This document shows, one piece after another, positions 17,830 through 26,534 of a stretch of 64,000 nucleotides of DNA. Under the pieces are notes generated by a model. It was given only the letters and a program-made list of their open reading frames with translations. It was not told where the DNA came from and made no database searches. Made by a program: the position numbers and the translations under genes. The first letter of the stretch is position 1. Each line of letters opens with the position of its first letter. Source of the DNA: Hormoscilla sp. GM7CHS1pb (GTDB taxonomy: Bacteria > Cyanobacteriota > Cyanobacteriia > Cyanobacteriales > Desertifilaceae); contig JACONN010000002.1 of assembly GCA_014323675.1 (NCBI GenBank), forward strand, positions 2,772,001 through 2,836,000, read 5' to 3'.

Positions 17830-17875
17830 AAATTTACTCCTCTAATGATCCTCACCACTCACCACTTACCAGTTA

Positions 17876-18955
17876 TCAGTCACCAGTGCCGTTTCCGGTC
17901 ACAGATGATTGTTGCATATATTGTTCGTACTGTCGGACAATCACCCGCTGGAGGGCGATAATGGCTGGGTTAATTTCCACATAGCGCCGTCCTGGGTTTG
18001 CTAGATAGGTACGCTGTTCGCTTTCAATCATCTGGATATCTTGCTGGAGAAATGGCATGAATAAGAAGCGCCAGACTAGCTTTGAGACTAGGGGTTTTAT
18101 CGGTTTTAGCAGCCATTCTGGCAGGCGCAGCTTTATAAACATCAGGGAAAAAGACCTGGTTTCCGCAGGCCCCACTGGCAGTCGCATCAGATACAGGGAG
18201 GAAACGCCCTCTAGAGAAGTGTGATAGTGAGGGTACTGGTATTGGATGCTGACTGTCCGAGTGGTTATCCCAGACCCCGTGGAGCTGATGCCGATAAATT
18301 TACTCAACCAACCTTGGTAGGATACCTTATAGTCTGCTTGGACTTGGGCGTCTGATTGTTTTAACTCGATCAGCACCGGGTCGAACCAGCCATTTAAGTT
18401 TTTGTGTAAAAACCCGTGGAAGACATCCATCGTGTTTTCGTTGCAGATGGAAAAATGGGCTTGAAAGTGGGCCGGTATTTCCACCATCAACCAGTTGGGA
18501 TCCTCGTATTCTGGCACTAGCGGCAGTTCCACTATTTCAGAAAGGGCCCGATCGCCCGGAAAAATCCAGATGATGTTATATTTTTCCCGAACTGGATAGC
18601 TGCGGGCTTGAGCGCAGGGCAGTTTTTGGCCTTTGGGCAGGTAGGGGATGTTGACGCATTTGCCTTCCCCATTCAATTCCCACCCGTGATAGGGACACAA
18701 GAGGTTTCCTTCCCTCGACACTTGACCTCTATGGAGAGCTACGCCTTTGTGAGGACAAGCATCCTCTAGGGCGTGGAGTGCGCCGTTGCTGTCTCGGTAG
18801 AGGGCGATCGGCTGTTGCCAAACCACCACTGGCATCACTTTACCTGGTTTAAGGTGGTGTACCCAAGCTACGGGATACCAGTAATTGGGGTTGATGCCCA
18901 CTTCACGCACGTGATTGCTAATTGTCTGGCTTTTCAGGGTTGTAGCCAGTTCCAT
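17876..18955 (-). CDS. Rieske non-heme iron oxygenase (terminal oxygenase)
   Basis: A 359-residue oxygenase. The [2Fe-2S] Rieske ligands are C67-P-H69 and C87-P-Y-H90. The mononuclear iron site is N174-x2-D177-x2-H180-x3-H184, in the order typical of the PaO/CAO/choline-monooxygenase-like group. A hydrophobic, basic C-terminal third suggests membrane association. It is the first gene of the minus-strand run (AGGAGA before ATG 18955) and lies 46 bp upstream of the oxoamine synthase. A role hydroxylating or desaturating the lipid made by the next three enzymes is plausible. No dedicated reductase adjoins it, so photosynthetic ferredoxin may supply electrons. Confidence 0.8.
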   Translation of the reverse strand: MELATTLKSQTISNHVREVGINPNYWYPVAWVHHLKPGKVMPVVVWQQPIALYRDSNGALHALEDACPHKGVALHRGQVSREGNLLCPYHGWELNGEGKCVNIPYLPKGQKLPCAQARSYPVREKYNIIWIFPGDRALSEIVELPLVPEYEDPNWLMVEIPAHFQAHFSICNENTMDVFHGFLHKNLNGWFDPVLIELKQSDAQVQADYKVSYQGWLSKFIGISSTGSGITTRTVSIQYQYPHYHTSLEGVSSLYLMRLPVGPAETRSFSLMFIKLRLPEWLLKPIKPLVSKLVWRFLFMPFLQQDIQMIESEQRTYLANPGRRYVEINPAIIALQRVIVRQYEQYMQQSSVTGNGTGD

Positions 18956-19123
18956 CCCAAATTCTCCTGAATAATAATTATCTATGGGTTCTAAGGTCGG
19001 ATCTTACCTCAAATCTTGTCAGTTGCCCAATGAAGGGAGGGTATAAATGAAACTTAATGCCATAGATGCCATCATCTAAATTTAAGCTTACAGATTTATT
19101 GTTGGTCTGATATTTATTAGGTA

Positions 19124-20310
19124 ATGCTCACTTTGCACAAAACTTTTTGGTCCAATCGCTTGCGACTGCCAGTGCTGCTGGTGGCTGGTTCCCTGACGAC
19201 GATGGCGGGGGGTGTGGTGGCCCCGGTGTTACCGGATGTCATCGCGCAACTCCAGTTCGATCCTGCGGTTGCTGGTAATTTGGTCAGCATACATTGCTTG
19301 ACCATCGCCCTGTTCAGTCCGCCCCTGGGCATTTTAGCAGACCGGATCGGTCCGGTGCGAGTGCTGGTGCCTTCCCTGGTATTATATGCTGTCTTTGGCA
19401 TGGCTGGGGCCTGGATCGATAGTTTTGAGCCACTGTTGGCGACGCGGGCCCTGTTAGGGGCTGCCAGCGGGGGTCTGGCGGCGGCGAGTCTGGGGTTACT
19501 GGGGCGGATGTATGAAGGTCAGGCCCGATCGCGGGTTTTGGGCTATGCTACCAGTACCCTGACGATTACGGGCATCCTGTTTCCGGCCCTGGGGGCTGGG
19601 TGGGAGCTGGTAATTGGCGAATGGCTTTTTTACTCTATGGTTTGGCCTTGCCCCTAGCTCTGTTAGCGATCGCGGTCTTCCCTAATCAGAATAGTATAGT
19701 GCGGCAGCCTTCTGGTAAGTCAGGAACTGAGGGTAATCAGCAACTGCTGCAAGTTTTGAAACATCCCCAAACCTGGCGGCTATTGCTGAGTGTGGCTTTG
19801 ACTTCTGTGGCCATGTATGCTGTAGTCATCTATGGTCCCATTTATCTCAAAGAAACTCTGGGGTTGGGGGCTTTGATGAATGGGATAGTGTTGGCATCCC
19901 GGGCCCTGGGGGCGGCTTTTATCTCTGCTTTTGGGGCCAGACAGTTGGCTGAGCGTTTGGGGCCCAAAAAGGCGATCGGGGTTGGTTTGCTGCTGATGGC
20001 TGTGACTTTGGTCAGCATTCCTTTCTTGCATCAACTCCACTGGATATTAGTTGCTGCGATTAGTTTTGGTGCGGGCTTTGGCATTGCTCTGCCTACTCTC
20101 TATAATAGTTTAGCTGACTGTTCTCCGAAAGATCTGCGAGCGAGCGTTTTGGCTGCGGGCACGGGAGCAGGTTTTTTAGGTCAGTTCATCTCTCCGGTTT
20201 TGCTGGGCCCGGTTCTGGAACTGGGGGGACTGGAATGGGTGTTTTATGCTGCTGCTTTTGTGGCTTTAACCGCTGGCTTTTTGCTGCGATCGCCTGTTAA
20301 TCAAAGCTAA
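19124..20310 (+). CDS. MFS transporter (frameshifted)
   Basis: Major facilitator transporter of about 395 residues when repaired. The first six helices carry the conserved loop GILADRIGPVRVL. The second half has the corresponding GARQLAERLGPKKAIG loop. The frame breaks near 19595: CTGGGGGCTGG reads through as ...ALGGWVGAGNWRMAF if one more G is present. The loss is in a G-run, as in several other genes here. It diverges from the Rieske gene over a 168-bp gap and could export the product of the minus-strand run. A terminator-like hairpin follows at 20447-20464. Confidence 0.85.
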
Positions 20311-20446
20311 CAACCACCCCGTTAGTTAGTTAGTTAGCCCGCCGTTCAAACCCCCGCGCGTTACCAGGCGGGACCAGACGAGGCAAAAGTCGGTTGAAAA
20401 CAGACTAAAAACATTTTTATTTGGACTGAATATCTCTGATTATCAT

Positions 20447-20470
20447 AGCCCGCTTGCGCGGGCTTTATTA
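20447..20470 (+). terminator. Rho-independent terminator after the MFS gene
   Basis: AGCCCGC (20447-20453), a four-base loop, then GCGGGCT (20458-20464) followed by TTATTATTT. It lies 137 bp after the MFS stop; no other plus-strand gene lies between. Confidence 0.65.
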
Positions 20471-20776
20471 TTTGGAGCGTACCGACCTCCTCCCATCTGG
20501 TAATGCCAGGATCTACAAACTTACACTCTCCCCAATTGGCGAATATTTTGAGAGCCATCTGTTGTCTGTTTACGATCTAATTCAAGATATTGGTTGAATT
20601 TCGTACCATTAATGCGATTCCTATTATTCGGGATTAATTACTGTCAGTTACATATTTGAATTCGCCAATTTATAACTCCAGATAAATAGTTAAAAATTTT
20701 CTGATTTTTGTTGATAAAACTCTTGACAAATAAACGATATGAAAAATGGCAATTAACAAAGAATATATAACTCCAA

Positions 20777-20970
20777 ATGCCCAATACACAGACATCAACT
20801 AACCGCGAAAAGCGCTCTGTAAAAATCATCCTTGTCGGCGTACCCCAGGCGGTGATTTACGTGATTAATGTTCTGCAGGCGATCGAACTTGCATGGCTGC
20901 GCCACGCTGCGCGATCGGGCTGGTGATTGGCTCGAAGTTAAGCCGACTCGGTGGAAATGGGAAAATTATC
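20777..20970 (+). pseudogene. Small cyanobacterial gene interrupted by a 28-bp repeat insertion
   Basis: ATG 20777 opens a frame (...SVKIILVGVPQAVIYVINVL) resembling short cyanobacterial proteins that continue with an A-E-V-G-D-W type motif. Instead it meets the repeat at 20893-20920 and stops soon after. If those 28 bases are removed, the frame continues as ELAGDWLEVKPTRWKWENYQ, which is the expected kind of sequence. The insertion therefore broke the gene. The 3' end runs into an AGAAACCCGGTTTCT repeat. Function unknown. Confidence 0.55.
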
Positions 20971-21045
20971 AAAGAAACCCGGTTTCTTGGTCGGGCGCGA
21001 TCGGGGGTAGCATTTCTCTATGGCTGCGCCACGCTGCGCGATCGG
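20893..21045 (+). repeat. ATGGCTGCGCCACGCTGCGC-type repeat, two plus-strand copies
   Basis: Identical 26-base cores lie at 20893-20918 and 21020-21045; each starts ATGGCTGCGCC and ends GCGCGATCGG. A third copy lies on the minus strand at 21435-21460. Each has a small internal inverted repeat (GCGC...GCGC) and ends in a HIP1-like GCGATCG. Elements near 59943 and 63955 begin with the same ATGGCTGCGC. Confidence 0.75.
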
Positions 21046-21109
21046 TGATGTGCCAGCGTTCGCAAAAGTCTTCTCTCGTTCGGTGTCTCTGGCTCTTAAC
21101 GCCCATAAC

Positions 21110-21150
21110 GAGGCTCTGCCTCCCGATCGGATCTCTGGAGGCAGAGCCTC
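21110..21150. repeat. 14-bp perfect inverted repeat
   Basis: GAGGCTCTGCCTCC (21110-21123) and GGAGGCAGAGCCTC (21137-21150) are perfect complements around a 13-base loop. A GTTCCCAGG...CAGGGAACGAG palindrome follows at about 21160-21184. With the flanking repeats, the stretch 20980-21190 appears to be a mosaic of palindromes and I see no gene in it. Confidence 0.65.
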
Positions 21151-21199
21151 GATGGACCGTTCCCAGGCGGAGCCAGGGAACGAGAGAATAACGCATTTT

Positions 21200-21584
21200 T
21201 TGGGGTCCGTCGGTTACAGGGCGATCGCATGGCGTCCGGGCCGACCGGGCGGTTCACAACAGGTTGCAGCGCGTCAAGCCTTGGCAAGTGAAGGATTCCA
21301 GAACGTTGAAAATGTAGAATTGGGCGGCAGATATCCCGACATGGTCAGATATGCCGATGGTCGTATCGATTATCTTGAGGTGGGAGAGATGTTGCAAAGC
21401 GGGATGCCGTCAGCGCGAGAGAGAACCAAACTTGCCGATCGCGCAGCGTGGCGCAGCCATTGAAATTTCTGCCTTGGGAGAGAATGATACAGTCACCTTT
21501 GTAGACAAGAAGGATATAAGGCGACGCCTTACCTATCGACCCGGAGATGAGGTAGAAACTAAAATATTAGACAGTGACGATTGA
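21200..21584 (+). pseudogene. Polymorphic-toxin-like C-terminal fragment broken by a repeat
   Basis: The frame reads ...AARQALASEGFQNVENVELGG, then YPDMVRYADGRIDYLEVGEM and PSARERT, resembling C-terminal toxin or nuclease-like modules of polymorphic toxins. It meets the minus-strand repeat copy at 21435-21460 and stops at 21463. The next frame then carries EISALGENDTVTFVDKKDIRRR to a stop at 21584. Removing 25-28 bases joins the two frames. No start codon or secretion domain is present, so it is an orphan, inactive fragment. A candidate immunity gene follows 24 bp later. Confidence 0.5.
21435..21460 (-). repeat. Third copy of the 26-base repeat, inside the toxin-like fragment
   Basis: Reverse-complement copy of the 20893-20918 core. 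Its insertion shifts the reading frame of the surrounding fragment. Confidence 0.75.
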
Positions 21585-21608
21585 ATCAGAAATCAAGGAG
21601 TAAGAGTG

Positions 21609-22073
21609 ATGAGTTACTTTCTGCGAATATTTTGCCAGTCCTCTCAACAGAGACCCTGGGAGGAGATTGCCAATTTCATAGAGGAGGGCTGCTACTTCGA
21701 GAAAAAACCATGTTTTGAACCATCGCCTTCCGGAGATTCAGCTAAGCATACCCAGAGAAAATCCCTCGCCATACATTATCAACCAGGTAAGCGTCCTGTA
21801 ATCATCGAACTGAATGGAGATGACAAACTTCTCCAGCAGGAAATTAAGGAAACGATCTCCCAATTATCGGAACGATCGCAGCAGGAGTCAGACCTAGCGT
21901 GCCAACTGGCCGCCAGCAAGCAGGTGATTGCCATCGAAATTGACCAAGAGGATGCAGGCTGGGAAATGCTAGATTGTTTGGAGGCGTATTTAGCGTCTAG
22001 TTTGTCCGGGATTATTTATGCGCCGGAGGACGGTTTTTACGATGACCAGCTACAGCCAGTCTACCAGTTTTAA
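21609..22073 (+). CDS. Hypothetical protein, candidate immunity protein
   Basis: A 154-residue acidic protein that I do not recognise. I chose ATG 21609, eight bases after AAGGAG; a GTG three bases upstream is also possible. It starts 24 bp after a toxin-like fragment, in the position and size range of immunity proteins. The sequence shows a beta-rich middle (RKSLAIHYQPGKRPVIIELN), a helical segment and a C-terminal IIYAPEDGFYDD. An AGAAACCCGGT/ACCGGGTTTCT hairpin follows at 22223-22256. The immunity role is inferred from position only. Confidence 0.5.
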   Translation: MSYFLRIFCQSSQQRPWEEIANFIEEGCYFEKKPCFEPSPSGDSAKHTQRKSLAIHYQPGKRPVIIELNGDDKLLQQEIKETISQLSERSQQESDLACQLAASKQVIAIEIDQEDAGWEMLDCLEAYLASSLSGIIYAPEDGFYDDQLQPVYQF

Positions 22074-22222
22074 CTGTGGTATCTGAGAAACCAGGTAATT
22101 CCTCCCTTACCGGGTTGATGACGTAAGTTGACATTGCAGCATCCGCCAGAGTTGGGATATCCTGTATTTCCTGTCCCGACGGGCGCTCGCCCTGGGAGGA
22201 TGGTTTCACCGGTAGGCAGCCC

Positions 22223-22256
22223 AGAAACCCGGTTTCGTAGGAGTTACCGGGTTTCT
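22223..22256 (+). terminator. AGAAACCCGGT inverted repeat, terminator-like
   Basis: AGAAACCCGGT (22223-22233) and ACCGGGTTTCT (22246-22256) are perfect complements around 12 bases and are followed by TAATT. It belongs to the AGAAACC repeat family and lies after the plus-strand hypothetical gene. Confidence 0.5.
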
Positions 22257-22355
22257 TAATTCAAATCGGGGCAGAAGTTTGCGCTTGTTGTTGGATGTCT
22301 GTTAAAATTGATGTAGGCGATCGCCTCCTGGACAGCGACCATTAAATTTACGATC

Positions 22356-23911
22356 GTGAAAACAGGATTACCAGATATAAATAGTCTTTCCCTGGCTCAA
22401 CAGGTAGCCCAGATGGTCTTGGTCCGGGCCTCGGGCTACCGAGGAGATCGCCAAAGAAGATATCCTGAATGGGAACCCCCTGCTGCGAGTCTCCAGCATT
22501 TGGTGACCGATATGGGTGTAGGTGGGGTAATCTTGGTGGGAGGAAGTGGCGCAGAAATTGCGCTCCGCTGTCAACAACTGCAAGACTGGGCAAATATCCC
22601 TTTACTAATAGCAGCGGATATCGAAGAAGGGGTAGGTCAGCGGTTTGCTGGGGCGACCTGGTTTCCCCCTCCCATGGCCCTGAGTGCTGTGGCGCGAAAA
22701 CAACCGTCAGCTGCACGAGATTATGCTCGCCAAATGGGTGCTTTTACTGCCCGGGAGGCGATCGCCCTGGGCCTTAACTGGATTTTAGCACCCGTGGTGG
22801 ATGTGAACAATAATCCCAGTAACCCGGTGATTAATGTCAGGGCCTTTGGGGAAAACCCAGAAGAAGTGTCTATACTCTCATCTGCTTTTATTCAGGGTAC
22901 AAAAAGTTATCCTGTTTTGACGACCGCGAAGCATTTTCCCGGACATGGAGATACAGATGTTGATTCTCATCTGCATTTACCCATTTTACCCCATTCCGAA
23001 GCCAGATTGGTGGAGATAGAATTACCCCCTTTCCAAAGTGCGATCGCATCTGGTGTAGATGCAGTAATGACTGCCCATCTGTTAATCCCGGCTTGGGATG
23101 GGAAAAACCTGCCACCCTATCTCATGCTATCCTAACAGGTAAGCTGCGCGATCGGCTGGGATTTACCGGATTAATTGTTACCGATGCCCTGGTTATGGGG
23201 GCGATCGCGAACCGCTACGGTGCCAAGGAAGCGGCAGTTTTAGCGGTGTCAGCGGGTGCAGACATTATCCTGATGCCCCAAAACCCAGCCGAGGCCATAA
23301 ATGCTGTCCGTGCAGCAGTCGAAGAGGGGCGCATTGACAAAGCACAAATTACCGAATCTGTCAAGAGAATCTGGCAAGCTAAGCAGAAGATATTAACATC
23401 AACATATAAGGGTAATTTTACCTCAGAATTAGCCCAAGCAGATGCCGTTTATACTGCTGAAGATATTTTACGGGATGCCCAGCAGACGAGAGGTTGCTTG
23501 TCAGTAGGGTCGAGCAATTGCCGCAATTTAATTGTAGTAGATGACGCCCTGGATTGCAAGTTTTTGGGCAAGCATACCCCGGCGATCGCCCTTCCCCATA
23601 AGTTGGGCTATCAGTTGCAGGTAGTTGACAGCTACACTCCGAAAACCACTCTAGAAACGGAGAAACATACCCTACTGCAAATCTTCGTGCGCGGTAACCC
23701 TTGGCGCGGAAATGCTGGGTTAAATCAGAGGGCGATCGCCTGGTTTCAAGCCTTAGTGAAAGCGGAAAAGCTGCAAGCATTAGTTATCTATGGCAGTCCT
23801 TATATACTAGAGAAAATTATGCCAGAATTACCGCCAGAAGTGCCTTATGTATTCACCTACGGACAGATGCCAGATGCACAGGCGATCGCCTTATCAAGCT
23901 TATTCCCGTAG
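22356..23911 (+). CDS. nagZ: Glycoside hydrolase family 3 beta-N-acetylhexosaminidase, NagZ-like (frameshifted)
   Basis: About 518 residues when repaired. The NagZ signature KHFPGHGDTDVDSH lies at about residues 192-205; the nucleophile Asp is in VTDALVMGAI of the second part. NagZ removes GlcNAc from muropeptides during wall recycling. The frame breaks near 23100: GATGGGAAAAACC needs one more G to read WDGEKPATLSHAIL, the normal continuation. The C-terminal 170 residues form the extra domain found in cyanobacterial versions, longer than the about 340-residue E. coli enzyme. It stands alone on the plus strand. Confidence 0.85.
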
Positions 23912-24016
23912 GTAAATAGATTACCTGACTGAGTCTCGCCTATCACTCAGTTGTCAGTGCATCCGTACATGCTCCCAGTTTATAATAGTAACAATTCATT
24001 AGCACAGGGAGTTAAC

Positions 24017-24346
24017 GTGCAAAGTCCCAACAGCGTTCAGACATTTCTGGACAATTTAAAAATCAAAACCAAGCCGCAAGTCAGTAATCCGCGACTACAG
24101 AGCGCCATTGATGAGCTATTCCGATCCAATGCTACAATTATAGGTGGTACTGCGGGTGCAATCATCTATGAACGCATAACAGGAAATCTAGTCGGCGGCA
24201 AATCTCACAACGAAAAAGGGCGACAGAGACTGATACAGCTACAGAGAATAATCCAACAAGAACCTCTCAACCCTGATGATAGCACCATTGCTACAAACCT
24301 TTTAGACGATCTGCAATCCGCTTTGAACTTAAACATAGCGCCATGA
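24017..24346 (+). CDS. Small toxin-like protein (orphan C-terminal toxin module)
   Basis: About 109 residues from GTG 24017, which has AGGGAG at the right spacing; longer starts (TTG 23951, ATG 23969) would include a TATAAT-like box (about 23983). The core GGTAGAIIYERITGNLVGGK, then SHNEKGRQRLIQLQ, resembles toxin modules at the ends of large polymorphic toxins. It overlaps the next gene by four bases, which fits a toxin/immunity pair. No delivery domain is attached, so it is an orphan module or a standalone toxin. The assignment is by resemblance only. Confidence 0.5.
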   Translation: MQSPNSVQTFLDNLKIKTKPQVSNPRLQSAIDELFRSNATIIGGTAGAIIYERITGNLVGGKSHNEKGRQRLIQLQRIIQQEPLNPDDSTIATNLLDDLQSALNLNIAP

Positions 24347-24780
24347 TGAAAACAATTACTTTGGACAACCTGGCTATTGGGCTAGTCGAAGCAGTTCCCG
24401 AACTGCGATCGGCCTATGAAGCAGAACTAGAGTGGTGGGGTGACGAACAACCAGGAGTACACATTATCTTTGGCGATATTTTCAACCCCTACTTAATCTC
24501 TCTGTTAGAATCAGATAATCAACCCGAAAGGCTCAAGCCGGTCTTTAATTTTCTCGAAGAATTGGCAAACCACGAAGATGTTCAAGTACAAGAAGTGGTG
24601 GCGGTGACCGTGTGTGAACGTTTAGGAGATCGAGCAGAATGGTTAGCAAAGGCGCGTCAGTACATGGGTAAGACAACCCTGAGCTTTTCTCAAGAAATGG
24701 AAGCTTTTTGGAGTCGTGATGCCAAACCACCGCAGAACGGTAAGATGGACAAGCCCACCTTATCAACTTCGGCGACCTAG
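24343..24780 (+). CDS. DUF7674-like putative immunity protein
   Basis: A 145-residue acidic, helical protein: LVEAVPELRSAYEAELEWW, VHIIFGDIFNPYL, then a helical repeat-like region (VFNFLEELANHEDVQVQEVV). This pattern matches small immunity-type families often encoded after polymorphic-toxin C-termini. Its ATG lies inside the stop of the toxin-like gene (ATGATGA), implying coupled translation. I am fairly sure of the pairing and less sure of the family name. Confidence 0.55.
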   Translation: MMKTITLDNLAIGLVEAVPELRSAYEAELEWWGDEQPGVHIIFGDIFNPYLISLLESDNQPERLKPVFNFLEELANHEDVQVQEVVAVTVCERLGDRAEWLAKARQYMGKTTLSFSQEMEAFWSRDAKPPQNGKMDKPTLSTSAT

Positions 24781-24860
24781 AAATCACCCGGCTGTATAGT
24801 CATATATCCCTTAATTTGCATAAAGAGAAAAGCTGAGAGCTTTGTTCAAAATTAGTTTGG

Positions 24861-24888
24861 CAATTCTCAATTCTCAATTCTCAATTCT
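24861..24888 (+). repeat. Heptanucleotide tandem repeat (CAATTCT)4
   Basis: Four perfect copies of CAATTCT lie just upstream of the lipoprotein-like gene. Such short tandemly repeated heptamers (STRR) are well known in filamentous cyanobacteria. Confidence 0.85.
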
Positions 24889-24899
24889 CAACAAGAAGT

Positions 24900-25334
24900 A
24901 TGAATTACCGTAAACTGACGATCGCCCTGTTTCTGTTAGCTGCCAGTCTGGCGCCCATTTCCTGCGGCCAAAACCCAGGAGGAAGCTCAGTAGATAAGTT
25001 AACAGACTACTATCGTAACGATACTCCCGTAAAAGGGACGACTTTTTCTCCCTTGATGCCCGGATCCCTGTGGCGTGTAGTTGCGTCCCAGTTAAACTGC
25101 TATACCGACCCTCTTGCTGACAGCAAGATTATCATCACCCAGTTTAGTCGCAATGATATCATTCAGGCAGAAGTCTGGCGCGGCGGTGCTGATGAAGTGC
25201 TTGTCAACGAACTAGACAGTGAAGGTAAACCCTGGATGCATATTAGGGGAGGACGGAATATCGACAGTCCGGCGGACCTGACTAGATGTTATGTGAGAGC
25301 TAATAGCCGTTATATCCAACCCGTAAAAAATTGA
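24900..25334 (+). CDS. Secreted or lipoprotein-like protein with SH3-like domain
   Basis: A 144-residue protein with a signal sequence (MNYRKLTIALFLLAASLAPISC). Cys22 could be a lipid anchor, although the lipobox (P-I-S-C) is weak. The mature part holds one beta-rich domain (LWRVVASQLNCYTDPLADSK...) that resembles bacterial SH3-type domains, including a second Cys in TRCYVRANSRYIQPV. No catalytic domain is attached. It is probably periplasmic. It is followed by palindromic element B. Confidence 0.6.
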   Translation: MNYRKLTIALFLLAASLAPISCGQNPGGSSVDKLTDYYRNDTPVKGTTFSPLMPGSLWRVVASQLNCYTDPLADSKIIITQFSRNDIIQAEVWRGGADEVLVNELDSEGKPWMHIRGGRNIDSPADLTRCYVRANSRYIQPVKN

Positions 25335-25338
25335 CTCG

Positions 25339-25409
25339 TCGATGCGCGAGGGGTACGGCGAGTACGATGTCTCCCGGGTAGTGCGAGTAGCGCTCTCGGG
25401 AGGCATCGA
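25339..25409. repeat. Palindromic element with GTAGTGCGAGTAGCG core (copy B)
   Basis: Outer arms TCGATGC (25339-25345) and GCATCGA (25403-25409) are identical to those of copy A. Inner arms GATGTCTCCCG and CGGGAGGCATC pair over 11 positions with one wobble and enclose the core GTAGTGCGAGTAGCG. Copy A and copy B share core and outer arms but not the inner stem sequence. The rest of the gap to 25604 shows only HIP1-like octamers. Confidence 0.7.
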
Positions 25410-25604
25410 GTTTCCCTCTAGAGATTCGCGCTGCCTAATCGGATGGTGATGATTTGGGACTGCTTCCATATACTTGGCTACAATCTAGCAGCAGTAGCCC
25501 CATGATGTCAACCTGCTTTCCTGAAATTTACATCCGTACAAGGGGAGCGATCGCCCCGGTCGCGGGGTAGGCGATCGCCCCGGTAAAGTAACCTCAAGAG
25601 ACCT

Positions 25605-26111
25605 TTAATTTTCTGGGGCTTTTTGCGCGCCAGAGTCAGACGACTCTACCTTCTTCTCCTCTTTTGACTCTGCTGCATCTCTTTCTACTTGCTTGAGATG
25701 AATGCTATTCACCTTCGCGATAAAATTAGCGATCGCCTTTCTTAAAGTTTTTTCACGTTCTGCAGGGTCAGCAATATCATAATACCGATAAGCTGGAGTT
25801 GTGCCCAAGATAAATTTCTCCTGTTCCGCTTCTAGCAGTTCCACCACTCTGTTTGCCGAAATCCAATTTTCTTGAAACGGAAAAGACGTGACCATACTCG
25901 CCACAATCGATGCGATCGCCGGACAAATTACAGGCAGCCATTTCAGCCAAACCGAACCCGTTTCCGATTTATCCACGAGCACCAAAATTGGGGTGACTCC
26001 AGATAAAACAATTGTCCCCAATTGCAAAACATAGTAAATATTCCTGGCTAACCCCCGAGTTTTCTTATACTCGTCGATCAACTCTTGAGAGTATTGTAAA
26101 GCCTTTTCCAC
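25605..26111 (-). CDS. DUF4231/SLATT-type two-helix membrane protein
   Basis: A 168-residue membrane protein with two transmembrane segments (about 23-46 and 55-77), preceded by a helical YSQELIDEYKKTRGLARNIYYVL segment and followed by LLEAEQEKFILGTTPAYRYYD and a charged tail. This is the DUF4231 arrangement, related to SLATT-domain proteins that appear as membrane effectors next to nucleotide-signalling defence genes. Here no cyclase or nucleotide sensor adjoins it, only a second 2-TM gene 30 bp upstream. Function unknown. Confidence 0.65.
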   Translation of the reverse strand: MEKALQYSQELIDEYKKTRGLARNIYYVLQLGTIVLSGVTPILVLVDKSETGSVWLKWLPVICPAIASIVASMVTSFPFQENWISANRVVELLEAEQEKFILGTTPAYRYYDIADPAEREKTLRKAIANFIAKVNSIHLKQVERDAAESKEEKKVESSDSGAQKAPEN

Positions 26112-26141
26112 TACTCGAGTTACTTGACTATTTTCTGGAAA

Positions 26142-26462
26142 TTATTGAGTTTCTGACACGCAACTGTTGCATAATATCGCTTTATTCTTCAGGTTCAAAT
26201 CCTTAGCTTCCTTCGCATAGTTGGTCTCTAATTGCAGATTCACCAGAAACATAAATACAAACAGACCAACAGCAATCGCCACAGCTACGATTAACCGGAA
26301 ATATCCAGGAAAAACAAACGCAGTAATGCTCAAGCCTATAGCAGCGGCCAAGGACAGATACTCGAGTACCTTTAAAGGTAATATTATACCCTGAATTGAT
26401 GATTTTTTCAAGCTTTCAGTCCTAATATTTTGCTCATTTGACATCATTTCAGAACTGGTCAT
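26142..26462 (-). CDS. Small two-helix membrane protein, partner of the DUF4231 gene
   Basis: 106 residues from ATG 26462, which has GAGG seven bases upstream; the frame upstream of it is not needed. It shows two adjacent hydrophobic segments (LEYLSLAAAIGLSITAFVFP and LIVAVAIAVGLFVFMFLVNL) and a polar tail with two Cys near the end (ILCNSC). It lies 30 bp upstream of the DUF4231 gene on the same strand and probably forms a unit with it. I do not recognise the family. Confidence 0.5.
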   Translation of the reverse strand: MTSSEMMSNEQNIRTESLKKSSIQGIILPLKVLEYLSLAAAIGLSITAFVFPGYFRLIVAVAIAVGLFVFMFLVNLQLETNYAKEAKDLNLKNKAILCNSCVSETQ

Positions 26463-26534
26463 TTTTTCCTCACTTGTGAATGAACTTATATACTTTGTGA
26501 ATTCCCATAGTATACCATACTTCCATCTGAACAA

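Noticed and set aside
4890..18955. Saxitoxin-type or other known toxin cluster
   Set aside because: Rieske, oxoamine-synthase and PhyH-type genes also occur in such clusters, but no amidinotransferase, carbamoyltransferase or SxtA-like multidomain protein is present.
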